A stretch of DNA of 64,000 nucleotides, taken from JBBDRW01 sp040905265. Lineage in GTDB: Bacteria; Bacteroidota; Rhodothermia; Balneolales; Balneolaceae. This document shows, one piece after another, positions 7,820 to 17,192 of this stretch. Where the stretch lies: the NCBI GenBank assembly GCA_040905265.1, contig JBBDRW010000147.1, positions 1 through 64,000 on the forward strand, given 5' to 3'. The stretch's first letter is position 1. Each line of letters opens with the position of its first letter. Both the position numbers and the translations under genes were made by a program. Under the pieces are notes generated by a model. The model was given only the letters and a program-made list of their open reading frames with translations. It had not been told where the DNA came from and searched no databases.

Positions 7820-8723
7820 GAGACCTTCGGGAGGACAAGTACCTGAAACCCATCTCCATGTTCGGTTTTGGGGTGTTCGGGGTTCGATTCCCTGCCCGGG
7901 CAGGGAGTATGTACGATATGGCGGGAATACAACGGCGCTTCAGATATGCCGGGAGAGTGATGAGAAGTTGTTGATTTTGGATGCCGGGACCGGCCTTCGA
8001 TGTCTTGGCGACCAGCTTCAGGAGAGTAACAGTAATGCACAAGCGGGACGTATTTTTATTACCCATTCTCATTGGGATCATATTCAGGGCCTCCCTTTTT
8101 TTAAACCATTCTATTCCGAGAAAAGTGCATTTACGATCCATATGCCCGAGCAGTATCAGGGGGGAACAGAGGAGGTACTGGACGCTTACCTGACCAAATC
8201 CTTCTTTCCAATTAATCTGAGTGCATTGAAGGCGGCGAAAACGTTTGTCACACAGCCGGAGGAGAGATCCGGGTATGAGGGCTACTCCATTGAGTATATG
8301 GTGGCAAACCACCCGAACAAGACGGCGATTTACAAGATCAGTATGGATGGGTGTCAGATTATTTTTGCACCGGATAATGAGTTGAGTGACCAGCGGGATC
8401 CATCGATGATCCGGTTTATGGAACGGTTTAAAGAGTTTATCCGGGGATGCGACCTTCTCGTGCACGATGCCCAGTATGACCGGTTAAGCTACCCGTCCAG
8501 GGCTGGCCGCGGACACTCCTCCTGGGAGAGTGTAGTAGAGGTGGCCAGGGAGTGCGGTGTTCGGCGCCTCCTGTTGACACACCACGACCCGGATTCAACG
8601 GACGGATACCTTGAAGAGGTAGACTCAAAACTGGAGAGGTATCGCGGGGAGCCCTTTTTGAGGCTGGAACTTGCAAGGGAGGGGATGGATGTAACACTCC
8701 CTAAAAAAGGTGTGAGCCTCTGA
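7812..8723 (+). CDS. Metallo-beta-lactamase-fold hydrolase
   Basis: A 303-residue cytoplasmic metallo-hydrolase. It opens with FWGVRGSIPCPG and YGGNTTALQI, typical of the phosphodiesterase-like MBL group. The metal motif HSHWDH (His85, His87, Asp89, His90) follows, with later ligands in MVANHPN, APDNE, VHDAQYD and THHDP. Relatives hydrolyse phosphodiesters, including cyclic nucleotides or RNA ends; the substrate here is unknown. The gene overlaps the DUF349 gene by 8 nt, so they form one operon. The segment GGTTCGATTCC near 7882 looks like a tRNA T-arm but simply encodes the conserved RGSIP motif. Confidence 0.88.
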   Translation: MPERPSGGQVPETHLHVRFWGVRGSIPCPGREYVRYGGNTTALQICRESDEKLLILDAGTGLRCLGDQLQESNSNAQAGRIFITHSHWDHIQGLPFFKPFYSEKSAFTIHMPEQYQGGTEEVLDAYLTKSFFPINLSALKAAKTFVTQPEERSGYEGYSIEYMVANHPNKTAIYKISMDGCQIIFAPDNELSDQRDPSMIRFMERFKEFIRGCDLLVHDAQYDRLSYPSRAGRGHSSWESVVEVARECGVRRLLLTHHDPDSTDGYLEEVDSKLERYRGEPFLRLELAREGMDVTLPKKGVSL

Positions 8724-8791
8724 TTCCCGTCTCTCCTTCCGGTTGATTTGCAGAGCTGCGACATCCTGTCTGTCGCGGGCAGATCACGACA

Positions 8792-9259
8792 CTAAAGGAA
8801 CAGCCGGATTCCAAGCCCGCCATTGACATCGAAGTCCGTGGCCGGAACCAGATTCAGAAGTGGGGCCAGTTCAAAAAAGATTCCGAGCCTGCTGTCCGGA
8901 ATGATGTATTGAAGGCCGAATGGAACCCGGACCCCTACTTTCGGATCGTCCCGAAAAAGGACCCTTCCGCCGATACCGTAGTAATACATCAATGTTCCGG
9001 TGTCAGCATTCAGGTTGCCGTGAAGCAGATAGTCAGAATGGATATGAATCGCTCCGCTCCCGCTAAATGACCAGGCGAGTCCTAGATCAATCGCTTTGTT
9101 ACCACCTGTCCAAAGCTTGGCACTGATTCCCGTAGGTTCACCGACAATAATTCCCAGTTCAGCAGATGTGGGGGTATTTTGAGCAGAGAGTGTTGTACCC
9201 CCTGCAAATAGAAAGAGGATAGAAAGCAGAGCCAATCGTTGTTTATTCACAGTAGTCAT
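8792..9259 (-). CDS. Secreted or outer-membrane beta-barrel-like protein
   Basis: A 155-residue protein if ATG 9259 is used. The frame is open to 9355, but this start gives a clean signal peptide (basic NKQR, hydrophobic LALLSILFLFAGG, cleavage after LSAQ). The mature part alternates hydrophobic and polar residues and is rich in Gly and aromatics (YYYGIGGRVLFRDD, GVRVPFGLQYII). It ends in GLGIRLFL, a terminal strand with the aromatic residue typical of outer-membrane barrels. It converges with the metallo-hydrolase. No family name is assigned. Confidence 0.7.
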   Translation of the reverse strand: MTTVNKQRLALLSILFLFAGGTTLSAQNTPTSAELGIIVGEPTGISAKLWTGGNKAIDLGLAWSFSGSGAIHIHSDYLLHGNLNADTGTLMYYYGIGGRVLFRDDPKVGVRVPFGLQYIIPDSRLGIFFELAPLLNLVPATDFDVNGGLGIRLFL

Positions 9260-9520
9260 TGGTGTTATGTTTTTTGAACGTAGTTTCCAGAATGATTCTT
9301 TATACCCGGAATATAGGGATTTGTTCCATCTTGTTTCAGGAGTCAGCGTATTCATTGCTATGCCCTATACCCTCTCGCCTATTCCCTATCTCCTTTATGG
9401 ATCGGTTGCAGGATTTCTTATTTTAGAACGATTCTATGTTGATTCTTACAAGATATTGAAATAGTATCCCAATCGGATCGTCGTTTCCTATACTGACCAA
9501 TCATTCAAGAATGACAAACC

Positions 9521-9859
9521 ATGACGTACGTAGTTACTGAACCCTGTATTAACTGTAAATACACTCACTGCGCGGCAGTGTGCCCTGTTGACGCGTTTCG
9601 TGAAGGACCCAACTTTTTGACTATCGATCCCATTGAATGTATCGACTGCGATGCATGTGTGCCTGAATGTCCTGTTGAGGCTATCTTCCCGGATGATGAA
9701 GTACCTGAAAAATGGGAGCACTACATAGAACTGAATGCTGAACTGACTGAGCTGTGGGAAGACAGGCTGATCAACGAGATGAAGGATCCCTTTCCGGATG
9801 CAGACGACTGGGCTGAAAAGGAAGACAAGGACGATCTGTTGCAGAAAGAGTGGGATTGA
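9521..9859 (+). CDS. fdxA: 7Fe (3Fe-4S/4Fe-4S) ferredoxin
   Basis: A 112-residue ferredoxin of the Azotobacter FdI type. All seven ligands can be placed: Cys9, Cys17 and Cys50 for the 3Fe-4S cluster and Cys21, Cys40, Cys43 and Cys46 for the 4Fe-4S cluster. The non-ligand Cys12 of the family is also present. A long acidic C-terminal tail ([11 protein letters not shown]) follows the cluster domain. It is a soluble low-potential electron carrier with an unknown partner. The gene is followed at once by repeat fragments (9860-9900) and then folP. Confidence 0.95.
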   Translation: MTYVVTEPCINCKYTHCAAVCPVDAFREGPNFLTIDPIECIDCDACVPECPVEAIFPDDEVPEKWEHYIELNAELTELWEDRLINEMKDPFPDADDWAEKEDKDDLLQKEWD

Positions 9860-9900
9860 CAGACGGTTTTCCACCTACAGGACGGTTTTGTAAAGCCTCC
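9860..9900 (-). repeat. Solo arm of the hairpin-element family
   Basis: Positions 9881-9900 are the exact 20-base reverse complement of the left end of element A (16867-16886). A second GACGGTTTT lies at 9862-9870, and CAGACGGTTTT recurs at 18465-18475. No matching arm is nearby, so this looks like a truncated element. It begins directly after the fdxA stop. Confidence 0.6.
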
Positions 9901-9923
9901 CTGCAGTTACATCAGGGTAAACC

Positions 9924-10778
9924 ATGAGGCCTGGGTCAAATCATCAGATATCGTGCAGAGGGATCACTCTGGACCTGACGGTCCCGCGCGTGATGGGAAT
10001 CCTGAATGCAACGCCCGATTCATTTTCCGATGGCGGTTATTTTGATTCAAAACAGGCAGCTCTTGACCGGATTGACGAAATGGTCGGTGAGGGTGCTGAT
10101 ATCATTGATGTTGGCGGCGAGTCCACAAGGCCGGGTGCAGAACCGGTTTCGGCTGATGAGGAGATCCGCCGTGTAATCCCGATTCTGACGTCTGCCGTCT
10201 CTCGCTTCCCTTCGGTTCTCTTTTCTATTGATACGACAAAATATGAAGTTGCTGAAGCTGCACTGGAAGCCGGTGCCCATATCCTGAATGATGTGAGCGG
10301 GCTGCGTAAGGAGCCCCGTTTTGCCGGGCTTTGCAGCCAGTATGGCGCTGCTTATATTCTCATGCATAGCCAGGGTGATCCGGAAACGATGCAGCAGAAC
10401 CCAACCTATGGGAATGTAATTACCGACCTGAACCGGTTTTTCCGAAACCAGCTCTCCATACTGAAACGGGAAAAGGTGGGTTCTGTAATCCTTGACCCCG
10501 GTATCGGGTTTGGGAAAAATCTGGAGCACAATCTGCAAATCATTGCGGGCCTGAGTTCTTTTGCTGTGCACGGTTGTCCGCTCATGGCGGGGGCTTCCAG
10601 AAAGTCAATGATCGGCCAGATTTTACACGGCCGGCCTGTTTCGGATAGGCTGGCGGGAACGCTGGCTGTTCACTACCACTGTATGGTGAATGGTGCCCGG
10701 CTTTTGCGTGTCCATGATGTACGTGCAGCAGTGGATTCGGTGGAGGTTTTTGAAGCGATCCGTTCCGTTGAGTCATAG
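9924..10778 (+). CDS. folP: Dihydropteroate synthase
   Basis: A 284-residue enzyme that joins p-aminobenzoate to hydroxymethyl-dihydropterin diphosphate in folate synthesis; it is the sulfonamide target. The family signatures are visible in order: GILNATPDSFSDGG, DIIDVGGESTRPGA, SIDTTK, LNDVSG, ILMHSQG, LDPGIGFGK, GASRKS and a late RVHDV. It is full length and cytoplasmic. cdaA follows on the same strand after about 155 bp; this neighbourhood is common in Bacteroidota. Confidence 0.96.
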   Translation: MRPGSNHQISCRGITLDLTVPRVMGILNATPDSFSDGGYFDSKQAALDRIDEMVGEGADIIDVGGESTRPGAEPVSADEEIRRVIPILTSAVSRFPSVLFSIDTTKYEVAEAALEAGAHILNDVSGLRKEPRFAGLCSQYGAAYILMHSQGDPETMQQNPTYGNVITDLNRFFRNQLSILKREKVGSVILDPGIGFGKNLEHNLQIIAGLSSFAVHGCPLMAGASRKSMIGQILHGRPVSDRLAGTLAVHYHCMVNGARLLRVHDVRAAVDSVEVFEAIRSVES

Positions 10779-10813
10779 AACCTTTCTTTTCATTATCTTG
10801 CCTCAGCAGTCTT

Positions 10814-10850
10814 GTGTCGTGTCAACCATGTGATGTGGAGGTTGTCGAAG
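10814..10850 (+). repeat. 37-bp interspersed repeat, copy 2
   Basis: This is the second copy of the repeat at 4713-4749, with three substitutions. It lies in the gap between folP and cdaA. Confidence 0.65.
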
Positions 10851-10934
10851 AGATTTTGCCGGCTGGCAATGTAAAAAAAACCGGTATAGCTCTGTTGCCT
10901 TTTTGTTAATCGGAACCATCAAACAGGAGATAGT

Positions 10935-11756
10935 TTGCTCCCGATCGGATTTCTGGAATTCGGTATCACCGATCTTATCGAAACACTGGTAATCGCACTG
11001 GTGCTCTTCTACCTTTACCGGTGGGTTCGGGGAACGTTTGCCATTCAGGCGGCACTCGGCCTTGTCTTTGTAATCCTGATTAATGCAGGTGTAAGTATAC
11101 TTGGCCTGTCGACGCTCAATTTTATCCTTCGAAGTATACTCGATGTAGGTGTCCTTGCCGTCTTCATCATCTTTCAGCCCGAAATTCGAAAACTTCTCTA
11201 CAACCTGGGGCAGAATACAACCCTGGACCGTATTTTCGGGCGAACCAGTACCGAATCGATCGTGGATGAAGTTGTGAATGCAGTGCGAAGCATGGCCCAC
11301 TCCAAGACCGGTGCGCTCATTGTCTTCGCAAGGAGCACTTCCTTGCAGGATCTGGTGGATGTCGGTGTGAAGCTGGATGCCCGGGTAAACAGCCAGCTCC
11401 TGGAGACGATCTTTCAGAAAGAGACACCGCTTCACGACGGAGCGGTAGTGATCCGGAATAATCGCATCGTTGCCGCCAGCTGTTATCTCCCGATTTCTCA
11501 AAATCCGAATATATCTTCAGTCTTCGGGACACGCCACAGGGCGGCAGTAGGAATCAGTGAGACGAACAATGTCTTTGTCATTGTCGTATCCGAAGAGACG
11601 GGCAGGATCTCTATTGCCAGGGACGGTTCTCTGACGAGCGGTCTCTCGATTCAAAAACTTCGGGCCGAGATGGAGGATCTGTTTGGGAAGGAGGCAATTC
11701 CCAACGAGGAGGTCGGGTTTTCATCTGGAAAGTCGGAACTGAAACTTAAGGGGTAG
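10935..11756 (+). CDS. cdaA: Membrane diadenylate cyclase (c-di-AMP synthase)
   Basis: A 273-residue CdaA/DacA enzyme that makes cyclic di-AMP from two ATP. c-di-AMP controls potassium and osmolyte transport. Three transmembrane helices fill residues 10-80, followed by the DisA_N catalytic domain with its two motifs: DGA (168-170 in LHDGAVV) and GTRHR (198-202). The best start is TTG 10935 behind AGGAGA (10925-10930), although the 4-nt gap is short; no nearby in-frame ATG is better. The receptor genes are not in this window. Confidence 0.94.
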   Translation: MLPIGFLEFGITDLIETLVIALVLFYLYRWVRGTFAIQAALGLVFVILINAGVSILGLSTLNFILRSILDVGVLAVFIIFQPEIRKLLYNLGQNTTLDRIFGRTSTESIVDEVVNAVRSMAHSKTGALIVFARSTSLQDLVDVGVKLDARVNSQLLETIFQKETPLHDGAVVIRNNRIVAASCYLPISQNPNISSVFGTRHRAAVGISETNNVFVIVVSEETGRISIARDGSLTSGLSIQKLRAEMEDLFGKEAIPNEEVGFSSGKSELKLKG

Positions 11757-11807
11757 CATCCGAACCTGAAGCGATCCGGTTTTCAGCTCTCTTTTCAGCA
11801 CGGAGGT

Positions 11808-12890
11808 TCAGGATGGCTGCTTGATGCCAGCCATGCGCATCAGCTCTGTTGTCGCTTCGTAGATCGATATCGACCCGTTTTTGACTCTCTCTTCTGTTTG
11901 TTTCAGGTTCTCCTCTATGTCAGGATGACGGTAGAAAATTCGGATGATCTCCTCTTTCAGAGTTTCATGCATCCAATAGATTGCCTGAGAAGCCCTCCGG
12001 TTTTCAAAAGCTCCGGTTGTTTTGGAGAGCCGGGTAAAATCCTGTACAAGTTTCCAGACCTCATCGATACCGATATTCTTCAGCGAAGAACAGGTGAGAA
12101 CAGACGGGCTCCAGTCGGGTAACGGTTGTGGCATCAGAGACAGGGCGCTTTCGATCTCATGTTTCGTACGGGATACTGCCTGGCTATTGGCCGGTTCCGC
12201 TTTGTTGACGGCGACCAGATCTGCCATTTCCATCATGCCTCGCTTGATTCCCTGCAGTTCGTCTCCGGCCCCGGCAAGCACCAGCAGGAGAAAGAGATCG
12301 GTCATGGAGTGAGCGGCTGTCTCCGATTGCCCGACACCGGTTGTTTCGATCAAGAGAATGTCAAACCCTGCCGCCTCACACAGGAGCATCGATTCACGGG
12401 TCGTCAGGGCGACGCCGCCGAGTCTTCCGGAAGTGGGAGAGGGACGGATAAAGGCATCCGGGTGTTGAGACAGTTTCTGCATCCGGGTTTTGTCGCCCAG
12501 TATGCTGCCGTGGCTCAGGCTGCTGCTCGGGTCAATTGCCAGTACTGCAACTCGTTTCCCTTCGTCCAGAAGCCTGGTGCCGAAGGCTTCAATAAAGGTG
12601 CTTTTTCCAACTCCCGGTACACCGGTAACAGCAATTCGGAGTGAGTTTCCAGTATGGGGTAGAGAGTGGCTGAGAATCTCTTTGCCGAGTTGTTTGTAGT
12701 CGGCCCGGGTACTTTCGATCCAGGTGATTGCCCGTGCGAGTGCCTGGCGGTCTCCGGCCCGGATAGCTTCTGCGCAGGCAACGGCCTTGGGGAGGGTAGA
12801 GGAGGCAGTTTTCTTTCGTTCACCCTGCTGGTCGCTGTTTGTGTGGCTCTGTTTGGGATCTGGCATGGATGTATAGCTCTTCTGCCTCAA
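11808..12890 (-). CDS. meaB: Methylmalonyl-CoA mutase-associated GTPase MeaB
   Basis: A 360-residue G3E-family GTPase. MeaB chaperones loading and protection of the adenosylcobalamin cofactor of methylmalonyl-CoA mutase. Visible motifs are Walker A GVPGVGKST (90-98), DPSSSLSHGSILGDKTRM, the switch region ETTGVGQSE and the base-recognition motif VNKAE. Met9 is an alternative start; the first residues are poorly conserved and hydrophilic. It lies 31 bp after mutB on the same strand, consistent with an operon mutA-mutB-meaB. Confidence 0.95.
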   Translation of the reverse strand: MRQKSYTSMPDPKQSHTNSDQQGERKKTASSTLPKAVACAEAIRAGDRQALARAITWIESTRADYKQLGKEILSHSLPHTGNSLRIAVTGVPGVGKSTFIEAFGTRLLDEGKRVAVLAIDPSSSLSHGSILGDKTRMQKLSQHPDAFIRPSPTSGRLGGVALTTRESMLLCEAAGFDILLIETTGVGQSETAAHSMTDLFLLLVLAGAGDELQGIKRGMMEMADLVAVNKAEPANSQAVSRTKHEIESALSLMPQPLPDWSPSVLTCSSLKNIGIDEVWKLVQDFTRLSKTTGAFENRRASQAIYWMHETLKEEIIRIFYRHPDIEENLKQTEERVKNGSISIYEATTELMRMAGIKQPS

Positions 12891-12921
12891 GGTTGACGGT
12901 TGGGAATAGCTCAGTCGCGGT

Positions 12922-15099
12922 TTACAGCTTTTCCGGCTTGCCTCCGGAGAGGATTGCGAGAATCTCCATCGCAGCTTCCGAAATCACGGTTCCAGGCCCA
13001 AAGATAGCTGACACACCCTCTTCATAGAGTTTTGGGTGGTCCTGTTCCGGAATCACTCCACCGGCGATGACCAGTATATCTTCCCGGCCTGCATCGTTCA
13101 GTTCCCGGATCAGTTCCGGTACCAGGCTCATGTGGCCGCCTGCGAGGCTCGAAAGCCCGACAATGTGTACGTCATTTTCTACTGCCTGTCTTGCAGCTTC
13201 CGCAGGAGTTTGAAAGAGAGGGCCGATGTCGACATCAAAACCGAGGTCTGCCAATCCTGAGGCTATGACGCTGGCACCCCGGTCATGGCCGTCCTGCCCG
13301 GTTTTCGCTATCAATATACGTGGCCGTCTCCCTTCTGAATCAGCGAAACGGTCGGCCATCTCCCGCGCTTTCCGGAATCGTTCATTCTGTTTGAGCTCTG
13401 AAGAGTACACACCTGAAAGGGTTTTTGTGGTTGCCTGGTACCGGCCGAAGGCCGCTTCCATTGCGTCAGTAATTTCGCCCAATGTTGCCCGCCTGCGCGC
13501 CGCCTCAACAGCGAGTTCCAGAAGATTCCCTTCGCCGGTTTCGGCGCATCGGCTGATCGCCCGGAGCGCCTGGTCCGTATCCTGTTTGTTTCGATCCGAC
13601 CGGAGCCTCTCCAGCCTTTCGGTCTGGTGCCGGAGAACCTGACGGTTGTCTATCTGTAGAATATCGATCGAATCCTCTTTTTCCAACCGGTATTTGTTGA
13701 GCCCGACAATGGTCTCTTTGCCGCTGTCAATCCGTGCCTGTTTCTGTGCGGCGGCCTTTTCTATATTCTGTTTTGGGATTCCCGACAGGATCGCTTCGGT
13801 CATACCTCCAAGTTCTTCCGTTTCAGAGATCAGTTCCCATGCACTGCGTGCCAGCCGGTCTGTGAGGTACTCTACATAGCGGGAGCCCCCCCAGGGGTCG
13901 ATTGCGCGGGTGATTCCTGTCTCAACCTGTAGGTAGTGCTGGGTATTTCGTGCAATCTTTGCCGAGAAGTCAGTGGGGAGAGCAATCGCCTCATCCAGAG
14001 CATTGGTGTGGAGCGACTGAGTGTGGCCGAGTACGGCAGCCAGTGCTTCAATGGTGGTTCGGGGAATATTGTTGTATGGGTCCTGTGCAGTGAGGCTCCA
14101 TCCGGAGGTCTGGCAATGTGCACGCAGGGACATCGATTTGGGATTTTTCGGCTCAAAAGGTTTCATCAGTTTTGCCCAGAGCATCCGTCCTGCCCTCAGT
14201 TTCGCAATCTCCATGAAGTGATTCATGCCGACAGCCCAGAAAAAAGAGATCCTTGGGGCAAACAGGTCGATATCAATTCCTGCCTTCAGCCCTTCTCGAA
14301 CATATTCGAGCCCGTTGGCAAGTGTATAGGCAAGTTCCAGATCCGCGGTTGCACCCGCTTCGTGCATATGATACCCGCTAACGCTGATTGAATTGAAGCC
14401 GGGCATCTTCCGGCTCGTATACTCCAGGATATCTCCTACAATCCGCATAGAAGGCGCGGGCGGGTAGATGTAGGTGTTGCGGACCATGAACTCTTTCAGG
14501 ATATCATTCTGTATGGTGCCCTGAAGCTTTTCGGGAGGAACACCTTGCTCTTCCGCTGTAACAATATAGAAGGCCATAACCGGGATAACTGCACCGTTCA
14601 TTGTCATTGAGACAGAAACCTCATCCAGGGGGATCCGGTCAAACAAGAGTTTCATGTCGAGAACAGAGTCGATGGCTACCCCTGCTTTTCCGACATCTCC
14701 GCTGACTCTCGGATGGTCGGAGTCGTACCCACGGTGTGTCGGAAGGTCAAATGCGACGGAGAGCCCCTTCTGTCCTGCTTCAAGATTCCGCCTGTAAAAG
14801 GCGTTGGACTCTTCTGCTGTTGAGAATCCGGCATACTGCCGTATCGTCCAGGGCCGCTGTGTGTACATCGTTGCATAGGGGCCGCGGAGGAAGGGGGGGA
14901 TACCGGATGCAAACTGAAGATGTGAGATCGAATCGATATCCCCTTGGCTGAAACAGGGTTTTACCGGGATCTGCTCCGGAGTCATCCAGAGTTTTTCGCT
15001 CCCTCTGCCCTCGTTAGAATTGCATTTCACCCGGTCGGATGGTTCGCCGGATGAGGATCTGTGTTGGTATGGGTTCTGTGAGAAATCGGGCCGGTTCAT
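12922..15099 (-). CDS. mutB: Methylmalonyl-CoA mutase large (catalytic) subunit
   Basis: This enzyme interconverts (R)-methylmalonyl-CoA and succinyl-CoA using adenosylcobalamin in propionate metabolism. The protein has a TIM-barrel substrate domain ([34 protein letters not shown]) and a C-terminal B12 domain with the His-on motif in [10 protein letters not shown]. The frame is open to 15159, but ATG 15099 is chosen: it lies 2 nt after the mutA stop and behind GGAGG in the end of mutA. The result is about 725 residues, normal for MutB. Confidence 0.96.
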   Translation of the reverse strand: MNRPDFSQNPYQHRSSSGEPSDRVKCNSNEGRGSEKLWMTPEQIPVKPCFSQGDIDSISHLQFASGIPPFLRGPYATMYTQRPWTIRQYAGFSTAEESNAFYRRNLEAGQKGLSVAFDLPTHRGYDSDHPRVSGDVGKAGVAIDSVLDMKLLFDRIPLDEVSVSMTMNGAVIPVMAFYIVTAEEQGVPPEKLQGTIQNDILKEFMVRNTYIYPPAPSMRIVGDILEYTSRKMPGFNSISVSGYHMHEAGATADLELAYTLANGLEYVREGLKAGIDIDLFAPRISFFWAVGMNHFMEIAKLRAGRMLWAKLMKPFEPKNPKSMSLRAHCQTSGWSLTAQDPYNNIPRTTIEALAAVLGHTQSLHTNALDEAIALPTDFSAKIARNTQHYLQVETGITRAIDPWGGSRYVEYLTDRLARSAWELISETEELGGMTEAILSGIPKQNIEKAAAQKQARIDSGKETIVGLNKYRLEKEDSIDILQIDNRQVLRHQTERLERLRSDRNKQDTDQALRAISRCAETGEGNLLELAVEAARRRATLGEITDAMEAAFGRYQATTKTLSGVYSSELKQNERFRKAREMADRFADSEGRRPRILIAKTGQDGHDRGASVIASGLADLGFDVDIGPLFQTPAEAARQAVENDVHIVGLSSLAGGHMSLVPELIRELNDAGREDILVIAGGVIPEQDHPKLYEEGVSAIFGPGTVISEAAMEILAILSGGKPEKL

Positions 15100-15101
15100 C
15101 T

Positions 15102-16841
15102 TTAGCCATCCCTCCGGCCTGTTGGATTCGGTTTGAACGATTTTCCGCTTTCCGCCCACCTCTCTTCCAGCTCTGCCGTTAACCGGGAAGGTGTCATGGT
15201 AGTGAATTTCTTCCGCGGTGGATCCAGCAGAAACATGGTGAGGTCTCCGGTTGAAGCTCCCTCCTGATAGGCATTGCCCAGGCTCTGAATCAGATGGTCC
15301 GGATCTGTCTCAAACAGGCGGCCCGATTGCCGGAGTGGGGCATACGGCCTTTTAGGAGCGGATGGGCTCGGGAATTCTTCTTCCGGATCCGAATAGTAGG
15401 TAACCCCTGTAACCATTCGGGTGCCTGTCAAAACCGCGTTGATTTTATGCTCTGCGGACTTTCGGACTCTCTCCTGAATCGTTCCGTTTCTGAGGGATTG
15501 CAGCAGCCCTCCCTCCGACTCTATTTCCCGGAAAAAGTTCCAGGAATTTTCGGCAATCTGGTCAGTCAGCTCTTCGATATACCAGCATCCGGCGGCGGGA
15601 TCCGCCACCTGCTCCAGGAAAGCCTCTTCCCGAACAATGTGATGGAGATTGCGTGCCAGACGTCGTGACCGGTCAGAGTCTGTTGCACAGTGGGAATCAA
15701 ATGGCAGGACCGTGAGTGAATCAGCTCCTCCGATGATGGCAGCCATCGCCTCTGTGGTGGTTCGGATAAGGTTGTTATACGGATCGATTGTTGTCTGGTG
15801 CCAGGGGGATGTTACTGCATGGATATGAATGGTATCAGCCTCTTCCGGCTCAACACCATAGGCATCGAGAAGCTTCCTCCAGAGGATTCTTGCAGCCCTG
15901 AAGCGTGCAATTTCGGGAAAATAGAGTGGCCCGGCCGACAGGCGTATCCAGATCGCCCTGGAGAGCTTGTTCAGGTTTGCTCCCGCTTTCCGGCCAGCGG
16001 CCAGATATTCACTTCCGGTCGCCAGAACGATGCCGAGCTCTTCACTCAGAGTGGCACCACAGTTGTGATAGAAAAGCCCGTCCCCGGCGAGCGTTTTCTG
16101 TGGCAGGTTCGCGAGCTGGAGAATCAGTTTCTCTAACGGTTCTTCCGGCATGGGAAGGGAGCCGGTCTCTGCGGCAAACGTGTATGGGTCGTAGGTGAAG
16201 AATGTATTGCGGAGTGTCTGTTTATCCGCCCCCCCGGCTCTGTCTGAAGCGGATTGCATGGCAGCCAATGCGGGTGTGTATACACCACTGTCAAACAGGA
16301 ACCCGGTCTGCTTCGGGTCTGTTTCACGTATCATGGATTCGAACCTCTCCAGTGTCTGGATGTCAAGGCCGGCCAGGCCTGGGGAAGAGGATCGGCCAGG
16401 TTCGGAGCTATCGTTTGGATACAACCTGGATGTAATCTGCAGATAGTCAGAACCACGTTGAATGGCAGTTTCGATTTGACTGGCAGCGATCAGCGAAGTT
16501 GGCCCGTCAATTTGTTCAACAATCTTGCAGCCAGCTTCAACGGCATCTTGTTGGAGACGGAGCCCCGTCTCGGGAGGGCTCTCTCCGCTGCTCACTTCCG
16601 GTTCTCTGTAGAATGGCAGGATTGCAAATCCCTCCCTGCTGTTCCAGGCAAGTTCTTCACGATAGTCACCTCCATTGAGCGCTTTCCGGATTGCGGCTTC
16701 CCACTCTTCCGTCGGGACCGGCGGGAATTCTCCGAATAGATTCTCAGTTAGGTTGATATGGCTGGAGTCGGACACAGGCTGGAAACGGGTCTCACCCCTT
16801 CGGAATTTATGGGATGGTGCAGAGATGCCCCGATTGGGCAT
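15102..16841 (-). CDS. mutA: Methylmalonyl-CoA mutase small subunit
   Basis: A 579-residue, catalytically inactive partner that forms the heterodimer with MutB. The family start [20 protein letters not shown] and the barrel motifs ([31 protein letters not shown]) are present, but the C-terminal cobalamin-binding domain with DxHxxG is missing, as expected. The true start may be a GTG at 16775 ([14 protein letters not shown]), because the residues before it are not family-like. It is the first gene of the mutA-mutB-meaB operon. Its promoter should lie near 16842-16865, next to hairpin element A. Confidence 0.93.
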   Translation of the reverse strand: MPNRGISAPSHKFRRGETRFQPVSDSSHINLTENLFGEFPPVPTEEWEAAIRKALNGGDYREELAWNSREGFAILPFYREPEVSSGESPPETGLRLQQDAVEAGCKIVEQIDGPTSLIAASQIETAIQRGSDYLQITSRLYPNDSSEPGRSSSPGLAGLDIQTLERFESMIRETDPKQTGFLFDSGVYTPALAAMQSASDRAGGADKQTLRNTFFTYDPYTFAAETGSLPMPEEPLEKLILQLANLPQKTLAGDGLFYHNCGATLSEELGIVLATGSEYLAAGRKAGANLNKLSRAIWIRLSAGPLYFPEIARFRAARILWRKLLDAYGVEPEEADTIHIHAVTSPWHQTTIDPYNNLIRTTTEAMAAIIGGADSLTVLPFDSHCATDSDRSRRLARNLHHIVREEAFLEQVADPAAGCWYIEELTDQIAENSWNFFREIESEGGLLQSLRNGTIQERVRKSAEHKINAVLTGTRMVTGVTYYSDPEEEFPSPSAPKRPYAPLRQSGRLFETDPDHLIQSLGNAYQEGASTGDLTMFLLDPPRKKFTTMTPSRLTAELEERWAESGKSFKPNPTGRRDG

Positions 16842-16865
16842 TCTGATTCTATATTATCATTTATT

Positions 16866-17007
16866 AGGAGGCTTTACAAAACCGTCTTTTTGCTCAATAT
16901 CTTCGTTATCGGGATTTTGAAATCCTCACATATGCTCAATATGCTGCGGTTTCAAAATCCCTCTGGCCTCGATCTTGACCAAAAATCCTGATATTGTAAA
17001 GCCTCCT
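16866..17007 (+). repeat. 142-bp hairpin element A
   Basis: Perfect 14-bp inverted ends: AGGAGGCTTTACAA (16866-16879) and TTGTAAAGCCTCCT (16994-17007). A nested 12-bp stem GGGATTTTGAAA (16911-16922) pairs with TTTCAAAATCCC (16950-16961), and a CATAT-GCTCA-ATATG hairpin lies at its tip. It has the same length as element B at 29236-29377 and is identical at 132 of 142 positions; every difference is in the arms. It occupies most of the gap between mutA and the PAS gene. No gene within it is credible. Confidence 0.85.
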
Positions 17008-17192
17008 GTTAACAGGGTATGCAAAACTGACGAAGCTGGAAAATTCTTGCAAGAGATAATTGCTGGAAACACCGTTTACAGCTCCTTTGTGGCGATTGTA
17101 TAAACTTTTCAAATGAATTGCCTCTAATTGGAACGTTTTGAAAAGATCGGACTGTTACTTGTAGGAATTTTTGAAGGGAATCAAAAAAAGGG

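Noticed and set aside
7880..7905. tRNA-like T-arm (GGTTCGATTCC)
   Set aside because: It lies inside the metallo-hydrolase gene and encodes the conserved RGSIPCPG motif; no acceptor or anticodon arm fits.
8754..8772. GCGACA/TGTCGC hairpin as terminator between convergent genes
   Set aside because: Only a 6-bp stem with no T-run on either side.
9362..9398. CCCTATA/CCTATTCCC-rich stretch as a repeat array
   Set aside because: Only loosely repetitive; a similar short string near 22660 is too weak to define a family.
16758..16991. Open frame reading through hairpin element A
   Set aside because: The same peptide arises from element B because of DNA identity, and the differences follow base pairing and not codon position.
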